Part shown: piece by piece, positions 1 through 7,571 of the stretch
Position numbering within the stretch: position 1 is the stretch's first letter
Layout: the number at the start of each line of letters is the position of its first letter
DNA from: Clostridia bacterium
GTDB lineage: Bacteria > Bacillota > Clostridia > Oscillospirales > Acutalibacteraceae
Length of the DNA: 64,000 nt
Assembly (NCBI GenBank): GCA_017414965.1
Contig: JAFQJL010000025.1
Location: 1 to 64,000 of the forward strand
Direction of reading: 5' to 3'
Program-made: the position numbers and the translations under genes
Notes under the pieces: model-generated
Database searches by the model: none
Told to the model about the DNA's origin: nothing
What the model saw: only the letters and a program-made list of their open reading frames with translations

Positions 1-690
1 TTCATATTCGTCGCAGACGTCACCCACGTGTAGAACGAGATCACGTAGGTCTTGCCGGCTTCTACGTTAATGGACTGATCGATACCGGTCGAGCCGCTGA
101 CGGTCAGTTTCGCCATACCGTCGGCGATGGAAGCCGAGCCGGCGTCGTTATTGAGCGCCCACACGGAATTGTTCGCAAAATCGCCGTTCTGCACCAAGTT
201 GGTCGCACCGGCCGGCAGATTGGGAGCGTTGTGATCGGTCGGAACGACCGGGATGTCATCGACGCAGTAGATCACCACGTCGTCCACGTAGAACTCGCCA
301 ACACCGCCCCACGCGCAACGGATGCGGAACCACAGGCTGCCGGACGCCGTCGGCGTGATGGTATAGGTGTTCTCCTGCCAACCATTGGTCACGCGGTTGT
401 AACCGTCGCTGTGATTCAGCGCCCAGTTCAAGCCGGCGCCGTTGAGCTGGATGGCCGTCTTCATATTCGTCGCAGACGTCACCCACGTGTAGAACGAGAT
501 CACGTAGGTCTTGCCGGCTTCTACGTTAATGGACTGATCGATACCGGTCGAGCCGCTGACGGTCAGTTTCGCCATACCATCGGCGATGGAAGCCGAGCCG
601 GCGTCGTTATTGAGCGCCCACACGGAGTTGTTCGCAAAATCGCCGTTCTGCACCAAGTTGGTCGCACCGGCCGGCAGATTGGGAGCGTTG
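1..690. repeat. 459-bp tandem repeat inside the CBM-like gene
   Basis: Bases 1-231 recur at 460-690 with only about two substitutions. The period of 459 bp equals 153 codons, so the reading frame is kept. The first copy is cut by the window edge, so more copies may follow. The near-identity of two protein modules at DNA level points to recent duplication or gene conversion. Confidence 0.9.
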
Positions 691-1334
691 TGGTCAGCCA
701 CGACCGCCGAGCCGTACACCACGTTTTGCAGCTCCGCGTTCTCCGCGGTTTGCTCGGAATAAACACCGCCAAACAAATCGACGTTATCCACGCCGGCTTC
801 GCCTCTGGTGGCATCGAAACGCAACGCGATCCACGCCGCGTCCTCAGAGGTGCGGAAGGTGACCTTCTTGTCGGTCCAATCCGCCGTATCGGTCACGATA
901 CCGGCGGCGATCTCAATATCACCCGCCGAACAACCGGTGCCATCCGCCTGATATTGAAGGACAAGCGGAATCAACTCGCCGGTTGCAAACGCCTCGTAAC
1001 GCAGCTCATAGGTCGTGGAAGGCTCCACCTCAATGAGATAGTCTGCGTGCGTCTGCACAGCAGCCAATGCATCCGATGCCGGCAGGCGCATCCAGCCCCC
1101 ATCGGTGCCATTGACCGTCTTGTGCTCGGCAGAAACCGACGCACCCTCCGGCATCAACAGCCAACCGACCGGCAAAGCCAGACTGTCGACCTGCTCAAAG
1201 TCGCCGTTTTGAACCGGCGAGGTACGCTCGGCAACGCCCAGCACACCAAAGCAGGAGAACAGCATAATCGTCGCCGCCAAAAAAGCGACAATCTGTCTGC
1301 CGGTGAACATCGGTGTTTTCTTCGAATACTTCAA
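1..1334 (-). CDS. Secreted protein with tandem carbohydrate-binding-like modules (3' end outside window)
   Basis: Only the N-terminal 444 or so residues are present and the reading frame is still open at the left edge. I chose a TTG start at 1334 because GGAG lies 8 nt upstream; the GTG one codon earlier is also possible. The N-terminus is a signal peptide: KYSKK, then a hydrophobic stretch around residues 15-32. It is followed by galactose-binding-like beta-sandwich modules that open with VQNGDFE or VQNGDFA, as in CBM4/9-like domains. A 153-residue block is repeated almost exactly. The enzyme domain, if any, lies outside the window. Known for such modules: glycan binding at the cell surface. 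Inferred: a secreted polysaccharide-binding or -degrading protein controlled by a LacI-type repressor. Confidence 0.75.
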   Translation of the reverse strand, partial: MKYSKKTPMFTGRQIVAFLAATIMLFSCFGVLGVAERTSPVQNGDFEQVDSLALPVGWLLMPEGASVSAEHKTVNGTDGGWMRLPASDALAAVQTHADYLIEVEPSTTYELRYEAFATGELIPLVLQYQADGTGCSAGDIEIAAGIVTDTADWTDKKVTFRTSEDAAWIALRFDATRGEAGVDNVDLFGGVYSEQTAENAELQNVVYGSAVVADHNAPNLPAGATNLVQNGDFANNSVWALNNDAGSASIADGMAKLTVSGSTGIDQSINVEAGKTYVISFYTWVTSATNMKTAIQLNGAGLNWALNHSDGYNRVTNGWQENTYTITPTASGSLWFRIRCAWGGVGEFYVDDVVIYCVDDIPVVPTDHNAPNLPAGATNLVQNGDFANNSVWALNNDAGSASIADGMAKLTVSGSTGIDQSINVEAGKTYVISFYTWVTSATNM

Positions 1335-1481
1335 CACAACCACTCCTTTTTCTGCTATCAAACAAGACATCTGCGGATATCCGGCCGTTTATTGGTCGGT
1401 GTGTGTACTGTCACATATGCCCGATTCGGCATTATAACAAACAATATCGGCTTCAACTATGAAAAAACTGGTGAAACTACT

Positions 1482-1499
1482 TATGAAACCGGTTTCATA
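1482..1499. promoter_or_regulatory. Perfect 18-bp palindromic operator (LacI/GalR type)
   Basis: The sequence tatgaaaccggtttcata is a perfect palindrome with a central CG and fits LacI/GalR-family or cre-like operators. It begins 2 bp downstream of the minus-strand -10 box, so a bound repressor would cover the transcription start. No LacI-family gene is visible in the window. Confidence 0.75.
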
Positions 1500-1500
1500 C

Positions 1501-1529
1501 ATTATACTACTTGTTTGCCGATTTGTCAA
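1501..1529 (-). promoter_or_regulatory. Consensus sigma-A promoter for the CBM-like secreted gene
   Basis: On the minus strand TTGACA (1529-1524) and TATAAT (1506-1501) are separated by 17 bp, a full match to the vegetative consensus. Transcription would start near 1494, inside the palindrome, giving a leader of about 160 nt. The rest of the 1335-1723 gap holds AT-rich DNA and the terminator of the next gene; I see no further gene there. Confidence 0.85.
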
Positions 1530-1660
1530 CCTTTTCGGCAAGATTTTCACCTTAAATTATTAAAAATTTTTAATGATAAACCTATTTATATATAGAAGCG
1601 TCGATTTTGGGAAGCCAAAACCATAGGAATTTGGCGCTTTTTTTGCAGAATCGGACAGAT

Positions 1661-1701
1661 AAAAAAAGAAACACCGAAAACGCCCCTGTTTTCGGTGTTT
1701 G
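1661..1701 (-). terminator. Rho-independent terminator of the pseudouridine synthase gene
   Basis: Read on the minus strand, aaacaccgaaaac pairs with gttttcggtgttt around a short loop and is followed by a run of T (c then ttttttt). It lies about 20 nt after the stop codon of the gene ending at 1724. Confidence 0.8.
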
Positions 1702-1723
1702 GTGGTAGTATTTGGGAAATGTT

Positions 1724-2353
1724 TTATAGTGCGAACAACGACCATGGGTAGGTTTTGGGAGGCAAGGATGCGCCCTTTACATCCAGCACAGAAAGTTGGT
1801 GACACCACAGCGCCGGCGAGCACCCGTTATCACGTCCACCATATCGTCCATCGCCGCAAAGGGGTAGTTTTCGGGAAGCGAATTGCACCCGAATTTGATG
1901 GGTACGGCCGGTGTGTAATCGCACTTTTACTAACGTGCGAACACCCTTCGGCGTTTCGACCGATTGCAGCACTTCATAATCCAAAGCCGCCTCTTTCGTG
2001 CCCTTTCGCGCACGATCTACAACGTAGCTTTTTCCCTTTTTTCGATCAAAGAAAAGCAAATCTTTCCAGGTTTCATGCGGTTTTTCGGGTTTCCCCTCCA
2101 CAACCGCCAGATAGATTTTCTCCGTTTTTCCTTCGGAAAATTCTGTCGACAGGCGTGCCGCCGACTCCGGATTTTTGGCCAAAACCATCACGCCGCCGGT
2201 CACCACATCCAGTCGATGCACCACGCCGACATAGGTGGCACCCATTTTTCGAAGTTCAGCCGGCACGCTATCTTTCCCCTCGGCCTCCTCGGACGACAAG
2301 CCCACCGGCTTTACACAAATCCACAGTCGATCGTCCTCAAACAGAATTTCCAT
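1724..2353 (-). CDS. RluA-family pseudouridine synthase
   Basis: This 209-aa protein isomerises a uridine in rRNA or tRNA to pseudouridine. It carries the family signature HRLDVVTGG at residues 46-54, with Asp49 as the catalytic aspartate, and the later RTHQIRVQ motif near residue 150. It has no N-terminal S4 domain, so it is a compact stand-alone RluA-type enzyme; the exact target base cannot be told from sequence. It lies downstream of lysC on the same strand beyond a terminator, and I see no strong promoter of its own, so it may be expressed by read-through. The start follows AAGGGG. Confidence 0.88.
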   Translation of the reverse strand: MEILFEDDRLWICVKPVGLSSEEAEGKDSVPAELRKMGATYVGVVHRLDVVTGGVMVLAKNPESAARLSTEFSEGKTEKIYLAVVEGKPEKPHETWKDLLFFDRKKGKSYVVDRARKGTKEAALDYEVLQSVETPKGVRTLVKVRLHTGRTHQIRVQFASRKLPLCGDGRYGGRDNGCSPALWCHQLSVLDVKGASLPPKTYPWSLFAL

Positions 2354-2395
2354 AAACTACCCCTTGCTTCTAAAAACGGTGAAATTTCCGTTTTT

Positions 2396-2434
2396 TGATA
2401 AAAACACCGGAGAGAATTCTTCCCTCCGGTGTTT
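2396..2434 (-). terminator. Terminator after lysC
   Basis: On the minus strand aaacaccggag pairs with ctccggtgttt and is followed by ttat and an AT-rich tract. It lies 13 nt after the aspartokinase stop codon. A second small hairpin (AAAACGG/CCGTTTT, about 2368-2393) follows before the next gene. Confidence 0.75.
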
Positions 2435-2446
2435 CGTGTAACGAAA

Positions 2447-3649
2447 TTATTCGAAGAATTTCGCGTGAACAGCCGCCACCGCGCGATCGGCGTCCTCGGC
2501 ATCGATCAGCACCGAGATCTTGATCTCCGAGGTGGAGATCATACGAATGTTGATGTTGGCATCCGACAGCGCCTCGAACATTTTAGCCGCCACACCCTCG
2601 TGCGTTTCCATACCGGCGCCGACAACCGACACCTTGGCCACGTCCGTACGAGCAGACAGTTCCAACGCGCCCACGGCATCGCAGTAATCGCGCAGAGCCG
2701 CTACCGCCGCCTCGCCATCCTTCTTCGGCACGGTAAAGGAAATGTCCTTGGTGCCGTCACGGCCGACAGACTGCAAAATGATATCCACATTGATGTGCGC
2801 GTTTGCTACGCGAGAGAACAGCTTAAACGCCATGCCCGGCTCATCCGGCACACCCATTACAACAATACGGGCGATATCGGTATCCTTCGCCACGCTCTTT
2901 ATCAACATTTTTTCCATATCAGTGACCTCCTTAACTTTGGTGCCCGGACGATTGGTAAAGCTCGAAATAACTTCAAGTTCCACGCCGTACTTCTTCGCCA
3001 TCTCGACCGAGCGATTGTTTAACACCTGCGCGCCGAGCGTAGCCAATTCCAGCATCTCGTCGTAGGTGATCTCGTCTAACTTTTTCGCACCCGGAATTTT
3101 ACGCGGATCGGCGGTGTATACGCCCTCTACGTCGGTGTAGATCTGGCAAAGATCCGCGTGCATCGACGCAGCAATCGCCACTGCGCTCGTATCCGAGCCA
3201 CCACGACCGAGCGTCGTCATATCCTCATACTTATCCAGTCCTTGGAAACCGGCGACAATCACGATCTTTTTCTGATCCAGTTCTTTGCGGATACGGTCGG
3301 AATCTACCCGATGAATGCGGGCAGAACCGTGCTTGGACGAAGTGCGGAAGCCCGCCTGCCAGCCGAGCAACGAAATCGCCGGATATCCCAGCTTTTCGAT
3401 GGCCATAGCCAACAGCGAGATCGAGATCTGCTCACCGGCCGCGAGCAGCATATCCATTTCACGCTTGCCGCCGTTGGGGTTGATCTCTTTCGCTTTTTCG
3501 ATGAGATCGTCGGTCGTATCGCCCTGAGCCGATACCACAACAACCATCTCGTTGCCTTCGCGGTATTTGTCGGTGACAATGCGAGCGACGTTCATCACGC
3601 GCTCGGCATCTGCCACGGAGCTACCGCCGAATTTTTGTACTATCAACAT
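2447..3649 (-). CDS. lysC: Aspartate kinase, monofunctional
   Basis: This 400-aa enzyme phosphorylates aspartate with ATP, the first step towards lysine, threonine, methionine and diaminopimelate. KFGGSSV at residues 6-12 is the nucleotide-binding signature. The catalytic domain runs to about residue 245, and two ACT domains in the C-terminal third are expected to sense pathway amino acids. The length is normal for the single-function Gram-positive enzyme. AAGGAGG stands 8 nt before ATG. It is the last gene of the operon ACT protein-hom-lysC, so the kinase and the dehydrogenase acting on its product's derivative are co-transcribed. Isozyme class and feedback ligand cannot be fixed from sequence alone. 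Confidence 0.95.
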   Translation of the reverse strand: MLIVQKFGGSSVADAERVMNVARIVTDKYREGNEMVVVVSAQGDTTDDLIEKAKEINPNGGKREMDMLLAAGEQISISLLAMAIEKLGYPAISLLGWQAGFRTSSKHGSARIHRVDSDRIRKELDQKKIVIVAGFQGLDKYEDMTTLGRGGSDTSAVAIAASMHADLCQIYTDVEGVYTADPRKIPGAKKLDEITYDEMLELATLGAQVLNNRSVEMAKKYGVELEVISSFTNRPGTKVKEVTDMEKMLIKSVAKDTDIARIVVMGVPDEPGMAFKLFSRVANAHINVDIILQSVGRDGTKDISFTVPKKDGEAAVAALRDYCDAVGALELSARTDVAKVSVVGAGMETHEGVAAKMFEALSDANINIRMISTSEIKISVLIDAEDADRAVAAVHAKFFE

Positions 3650-3678
3650 ATTCGGATCCTCCTTAGGAATGGGTTACA

Positions 3679-4917
3679 TCAGTCAAAGTCTGCCACGCGA
3701 AGCGTACTGACAACGGTCGACGATTGCAAAGCGCCCAGCTTCGTCGTCGTTTGAATCTCCGGCAAAACCGGCGTGATCACCAGCAGTTCGTCCGCCGCCG
3801 CACGGGAACGAGAAAGCTCCTTGACCTCGCCAAACGCAGCGTTCAGCTCAGCCTTGGCAGCCGTTTTATCCGCAGCAGTCAGGCGCACCAACCACGCGGT
3901 CTCAAAATCGTGCTGCGCCAACACGTAGTCTTCCGCGCCTTTCTCCCAGTACAGGAATTTGCGCGCAGACAGGTGTTTGACCTCGTCGATCACATCCGCC
4001 ACGACAGCCGATGCTGTGGGTAGTTTACCCGCACCGCGGCCATAGAATACCACATCGCCGATCGCATTTCCGCGCACCAGAATTCCATTAAACACATCGC
4101 GGACGTCGGCGATCAAGCTGGTCTTGGGCACCACCGTCGGCGCCACAAACGCATATACCTTATCCCCCTCGCGACGGGTACGGCCGATCAGCTTGATCAC
4201 GCCACCGGCAGCAGACGCCGCATCCACATCGTCCAGCGTGATGTGGCGAATGCCCTCCGTAACCACCTGCTCAGGAAACACGTGACGGCCAAACGCGAGC
4301 GACGCCAAAATACAAGTCTTGCGGCAAGCATCCGCGCCGTCGACATCGGCAGACGGATCACGCTCGGCATAGCCGAGTTCCTGTGCCAACGCCAGCGCGT
4401 CGTCAAAGGACATATCCTCTTCGATCATCTTGGTGAGCATAAAGTTGGTGGTGCCGTTCAAAATGCCGGCGATCTCGGTCACCTCGTTGGCCGCCAGACA
4501 CTGATCCAGCGGACGCAGAATCGGAATGCCGCCACCCACACTTGCCTCAAACAAGAAATTGAGGTTGTTTTTGCGCGCAATCTCCAACAGTTCGTCGCCC
4601 TTGGCGGCCACCAATTCTTTATTGGAGGTCACCACGCTCTTGCCGTTTTCCAAGCACGCCTTGACAAACGGATACGCAAACTTAAGGCCGCCCATTGTTT
4701 CCACCACGATAGAGATTTCCGGATCGTTTACGATGTCCTCGAAATCCTTGGTGAATTTCGGCCACAGCGGATCTTGCGGAAAATCGCGAATATCCAAAAT
4801 TCGGGCCACTTCGATGGGCTGACCGGCCTTCTGCGCGATGCTGTCTGCGTTGCAGGTCAGCACCTCCGCCACGCCGGAGCCGACGGTTCCGTAACCCAAA
4901 ATTGCAATCTTAACCAT
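3679..4917 (-). CDS. hom: Homoserine dehydrogenase
   Basis: This 412-aa protein reduces aspartate semialdehyde to homoserine with NAD(P)H. The Rossmann glycine motif GYGTVGSGV is at residues 8-16, the substrate-binding domain with the GILNGTTNFML signature lies in the middle, and a C-terminal ACT-like segment contains the ITPVLPE stretch. The length fits the family. It sits 29 nt upstream of lysC and 21 nt downstream of an ACT-domain gene, all on the minus strand. This operon supplies threonine and methionine precursors. A GA-rich ribosome binding site precedes ATG. Confidence 0.95.
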   Translation of the reverse strand: MVKIAILGYGTVGSGVAEVLTCNADSIAQKAGQPIEVARILDIRDFPQDPLWPKFTKDFEDIVNDPEISIVVETMGGLKFAYPFVKACLENGKSVVTSNKELVAAKGDELLEIARKNNLNFLFEASVGGGIPILRPLDQCLAANEVTEIAGILNGTTNFMLTKMIEEDMSFDDALALAQELGYAERDPSADVDGADACRKTCILASLAFGRHVFPEQVVTEGIRHITLDDVDAASAAGGVIKLIGRTRREGDKVYAFVAPTVVPKTSLIADVRDVFNGILVRGNAIGDVVFYGRGAGKLPTASAVVADVIDEVKHLSARKFLYWEKGAEDYVLAQHDFETAWLVRLTAADKTAAKAELNAAFGEVKELSRSRAAADELLVITPVLPEIQTTTKLGALQSSTVVSTLRVADFD

Positions 4918-4938
4918 ACTGTATGTTCCTCTCTCTTC

Positions 4939-5388
4939 TTATGCTGTTGTACCGATCTCGGTACGCGTGATCTTTTCAACGCCCGTCAAGCCGCGCAACG
5001 CCTGCAAAAATTGCTCAACCGGCAGCGTGAGATGCTCGGTTCGCGCCGACACCGAAACCGATGCGCGCCCCTCAGACGGAATGTTTTGGTTGACCGTCAA
5101 AATGTTAGCACCGCTATCGGCAAACGCCGTCAGCACCGCCGACAAAACGCCCGGCTTATCCCGCAACAACAAATGCACGGTAAGCAGCTGCTCCGGTTGG
5201 GCGGCACGGTATGCTTGCACCGCATCCTTATATTTATAATATGCGCTTCGGGAAATGCCGGCCATTCGCGCCGCTTCCGCCGCGGTAGCCGCCTGCCCTG
5301 CCGCCAGATATGCCTGTGCTTCCAGTACGCGACTGAAAACCTCCGGCAGCACCGCCGTATCCACCAGCACCCATTGCGGTGTGCTCAC
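4939..5388 (-). CDS. ACT-domain regulator (PheB/UPF0735 family)
   Basis: Starting at GTG 5388, preceded by AAGGAGACGG, this gives a 149-aa protein. A longer in-frame reading to 5553 is rejected because it would cross the promoter at 5450-5478. The N-terminal part has a helix-turn-helix-like stretch (AAEAARMAGISRSAYYKYK, about residues 34-52), and the C-terminal 75 residues are an ACT domain starting LLTVHLLLRDKPGVLS. Members of this family are often adjacent to hom in Firmicutes. A small-molecule-sensing role in aspartate-family amino acid metabolism is likely but unproven. It is the first gene of the operon with hom and lysC. Confidence 0.85.
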   Translation of the reverse strand: MSTPQWVLVDTAVLPEVFSRVLEAQAYLAAGQAATAAEAARMAGISRSAYYKYKDAVQAYRAAQPEQLLTVHLLLRDKPGVLSAVLTAFADSGANILTVNQNIPSEGRASVSVSARTEHLTLPVEQFLQALRGLTGVEKITRTEIGTTA

Positions 5389-5449
5389 AAAACCGTCTCC
5401 TTTCCGAAAATGTCCGCCACTCGCACACAAGTGTATTGCTATGAAATAC

Positions 5450-5478
5450 ACTATAACACACTTTATCGGTGGTTGCAA
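5450..5478 (-). promoter_or_regulatory. Promoter of the ACT-hom-lysC operon
   Basis: On the minus strand TTGCAA (5478-5473), a 17-bp spacer and TATAGT (5455-5450) stand about 60 nt upstream of the GTG start. No riboswitch or attenuator is evident in the short leader. Confidence 0.7.
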
Positions 5479-5516
5479 GCCTTTTTTGCAAACTTTCAGA
5501 CGGTTTGTCGAATACC

Positions 5517-5545
5517 ACAAAAAGGGCGGAAATTTTCCGCCCAAA
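5517..5545 (-). terminator. Terminator after metK
   Basis: On the minus strand gggcggaaaa and tttccgccc form a tight stem followed by tttttg, 17 nt after the metK stop codon. Confidence 0.8.
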
Positions 5546-5561
5546 TCGTGCAAACGACCAA

Positions 5562-6752
5562 TTACAGCGCCGAAACCGCTTGAATTAACGATTCACAGCG
5601 ATCGGTCTTTTCCCATGCCACACCGAGATCCTCACGGCCCATATGACCGTAAGCCGCCAAACGGCGATAGATCGGCTTTTGCAATTCCAGCGTATCGATA
5701 ATGGCGGCCGGACGGAAATCAAACACCCGTACCAGCGCCTCGGCCAGCTTATCGTCCGAAACCGTGCCGGTTCCCTCGGTATCGACGCGTACCGACACCG
5801 GATTGGCCACGCCGATGGCGTACGCCAGCTGCACCTCGCAACGCTTCGCCAAGCCGGCGGCCACCAAATTCTTGGCCGCATATCGTGCCATATACGCCGC
5901 CGAGCGATCCACCTTCGTGGGATCCTTGCCGGAGAACGCACCGCCGCCGTGGCAGGCGTAGCCGCCGTAGGTATCCACGATGATCTTACGACCGGTCAAG
6001 CCGCTATCGCCGTGCGGACCGCCGACCACGAAACGACCGGTCGGGTTGACCAGCACGCGTGTATCGGTATCCAGCAATTCTGCCGGAATGATCGGTTTGA
6101 TCACCTTTTCGATTAGATCGCGGCGGATGGTATCCAGCTCCACCGTATCGCTGTGCTGGGTAGACACGACCACCGTATCCACGCGCACCGGCGCGCCGGC
6201 TTCATCATATTCCACCGTCACCTGCGTTTTGCCGTCCGGACGGAGATAATCGAGCGTGCCATCCTTACGCACCGCCGTCAACTGCTTGGCCAGTTTCTGC
6301 GCCAGCGCGATCGGCAGCGGCATCAGCTCCGGTGTCTCGTCGCACGCATAGCCGAACATCATACCCTGATCGCCGGCACCGATGCGATCGTAGTCGGTCT
6401 CGCCACCGTCGCGCGCTTCCATCGCGTTGTTGACGCCCATCGCGATATCCGGCGACTGCTCGTCGATCGCCGTCAACACCGCACAGGATTTGCCGTCAAA
6501 GCACATGGATGCGTCGTCGTAACCGATGTCGCACACCACACCGCGCGCGATGGACGGAATATCCACCGACGCCGTCGTGGTGATCTCTCCCATCACCAGC
6601 ACCATACCGGTGGTGGCAATGGTCTCACACGCGACGTGTGCCGTGGGATCCTGCGCCAGAATCGCATCCAGCACCGCATCGGAAATCTGATCGCAAACTT
6701 TATCGGGATGACCTTCGGTCACCGATTCGGACGTAAATACATGCTTCGCCAT
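5562..6752 (-). CDS. metK: S-adenosylmethionine synthetase
   Basis: This 396-aa enzyme makes S-adenosylmethionine from methionine and [13 protein letters not shown] lies at residues 9-18, [12 protein letters not shown] in the middle carries the conserved ATP-binding segment, and [16 protein letters not shown] is the phosphate-binding signature. Length and order of the three internal repeats match the family. TAGGAGG precedes ATG. The long leader carries a SAM-I riboswitch with a terminator, so the gene is expected to be switched off by its own product. Confidence 0.97.
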   Translation of the reverse strand: MAKHVFTSESVTEGHPDKVCDQISDAVLDAILAQDPTAHVACETIATTGMVLVMGEITTTASVDIPSIARGVVCDIGYDDASMCFDGKSCAVLTAIDEQSPDIAMGVNNAMEARDGGETDYDRIGAGDQGMMFGYACDETPELMPLPIALAQKLAKQLTAVRKDGTLDYLRPDGKTQVTVEYDEAGAPVRVDTVVVSTQHSDTVELDTIRRDLIEKVIKPIIPAELLDTDTRVLVNPTGRFVVGGPHGDSGLTGRKIIVDTYGGYACHGGGAFSGKDPTKVDRSAAYMARYAAKNLVAAGLAKRCEVQLAYAIGVANPVSVRVDTEGTGTVSDDKLAEALVRVFDFRPAAIIDTLELQKPIYRRLAAYGHMGREDLGVAWEKTDRCESLIQAVSAL

Positions 6753-6789
6753 TTTTCTTTCCTCCTACTCGTAAAAGCCTAAATAAAAA

Positions 6790-6926
6790 ACGCTGTCGGA
6801 ACCCCGACAGCGTTGGTCTTTCGCCACTCATCTTTCGGTGTTACCCGCAGGATTTAGCACCTTGCCGCATACGCGGCAGGTTGCCGGACATCGTAGGGCC
6901 TGTTCCCTCCGTCACTCTTGATAAGA
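6790..6926 (-). ncRNA. SAM-I (S-box) riboswitch with expression-platform terminator
   Basis: On the minus strand the leader begins CTTATCAAGAG near 6926. It then shows the conserved pieces GGAGGGA, GGCCC, GATG, CCGGCAACC and GGTGCTAAATCC, ending near 6840. These are the hallmarks of the SAM-I aptamer. It is followed by a GC-rich hairpin (cgctgtcgg/ccgacagcg, about 6791-6812) with a T tract: the terminator formed when SAM is bound. The whole unit sits between the promoter and metK. Confidence 0.95.
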
Positions 6927-6953
6927 ATTGGTTATGAAATTGTTGCGTTTTGG

Positions 6954-6982
6954 ATTATACCACACCGTTCGACAAATTGCAA
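6954..6982 (-). promoter_or_regulatory. Promoter of the metK riboswitch leader
   Basis: TTGCAA (6982-6977), a 17-bp spacer and a perfect TATAAT (6959-6954) on the minus strand lie about 25 nt before the aptamer. The -35 box is only 7 bp from the stop codon of the upstream cyclase gene. Confidence 0.8.
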
Positions 6983-6988
6983 GGGGTT

Positions 6989-7567
6989 TTACCAAGTTTC
7001 TTTTTCAAACAAAAACGCACGAACGGGTGCGCCCTCCGCTCCCTCGATCTTGATGGGAGCCGCCACCAGAAAATACGTGCCTGCCGGTACGGCGGAAAGA
7101 TCCAAATTCTCCAAAAGCAGCGTACCCTCGCCCAGCAACTGGCGGTGGACCGACGCCACCACCTCCGGCGGCGCAACCGACGCCAACTCACTGCCGATCA
7201 ATTTCAGTTCCGAGAGCACAAACGCCGCCGACGGCGTCAGCCACGCATCTCCCTTGATGAGCAAGCGGCCGTCGCGAATACGCGGCAGCAGTTCCTCGGC
7301 ATCGGCGCCGAGGATCGGGCCGTCCAGTTCTACCACCGTGCATTCGCCGATCACATCTGCCAGCGGAAGCGCCGTTACATCCGCACCGTCCGGCAGAAAA
7401 TGAAGCGGCGCATCCAGATGTGTGCCGCTGTGAACGCACATCGTCAGCTCGGACAGATTATATTCGTCCCCGAACGCCATTTGCCGCAGTTGCCGCAGCT
7501 CCGGCATCGGATCGCCGGGGTAAACCGGCGAGGACAGCAGTCCTTTGGAAATATCGTGAATTTTCAT
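6989..7567 (-). CDS. Cyclase-family metal-dependent hydrolase (kynurenine formamidase-like fold)
   Basis: This 192-aa protein carries the family motif HSGTHLDAPLHF at residues 46-57, whose histidines and aspartate bind a divalent metal. Family members hydrolyse formylkynurenine or act on polyketides and other amides and lactones; the substrate here is not predictable. It starts 4 nt after the galactokinase stop codon on the same strand, so the two are almost certainly co-translated. That suggests, without proving, a link to sugar metabolism. The Shine-Dalgarno is weak and lies inside the end of galK. Confidence 0.85.
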   Translation of the reverse strand: MKIHDISKGLLSSPVYPGDPMPELRQLRQMAFGDEYNLSELTMCVHSGTHLDAPLHFLPDGADVTALPLADVIGECTVVELDGPILGADAEELLPRIRDGRLLIKGDAWLTPSAAFVLSELKLIGSELASVAPPEVVASVHRQLLGEGTLLLENLDLSAVPAGTYFLVAAPIKIEGAEGAPVRAFLFEKETW

Positions 7568-7571
7568 ACTC

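Noticed and set aside
231..1595. Long plus-strand reading frame of 454 codons
   Set aside because: It is antisense to the CBM-like secreted gene and has Arg/His-rich composition typical of shadow frames in GC-rich DNA. It also crosses the minus-strand promoter and operator.
5389..5553. Longer N-terminus of the ACT-domain protein
   Set aside because: It would cross the operon promoter at 5450-5478, and the GTG at 5388 has a good ribosome binding site.
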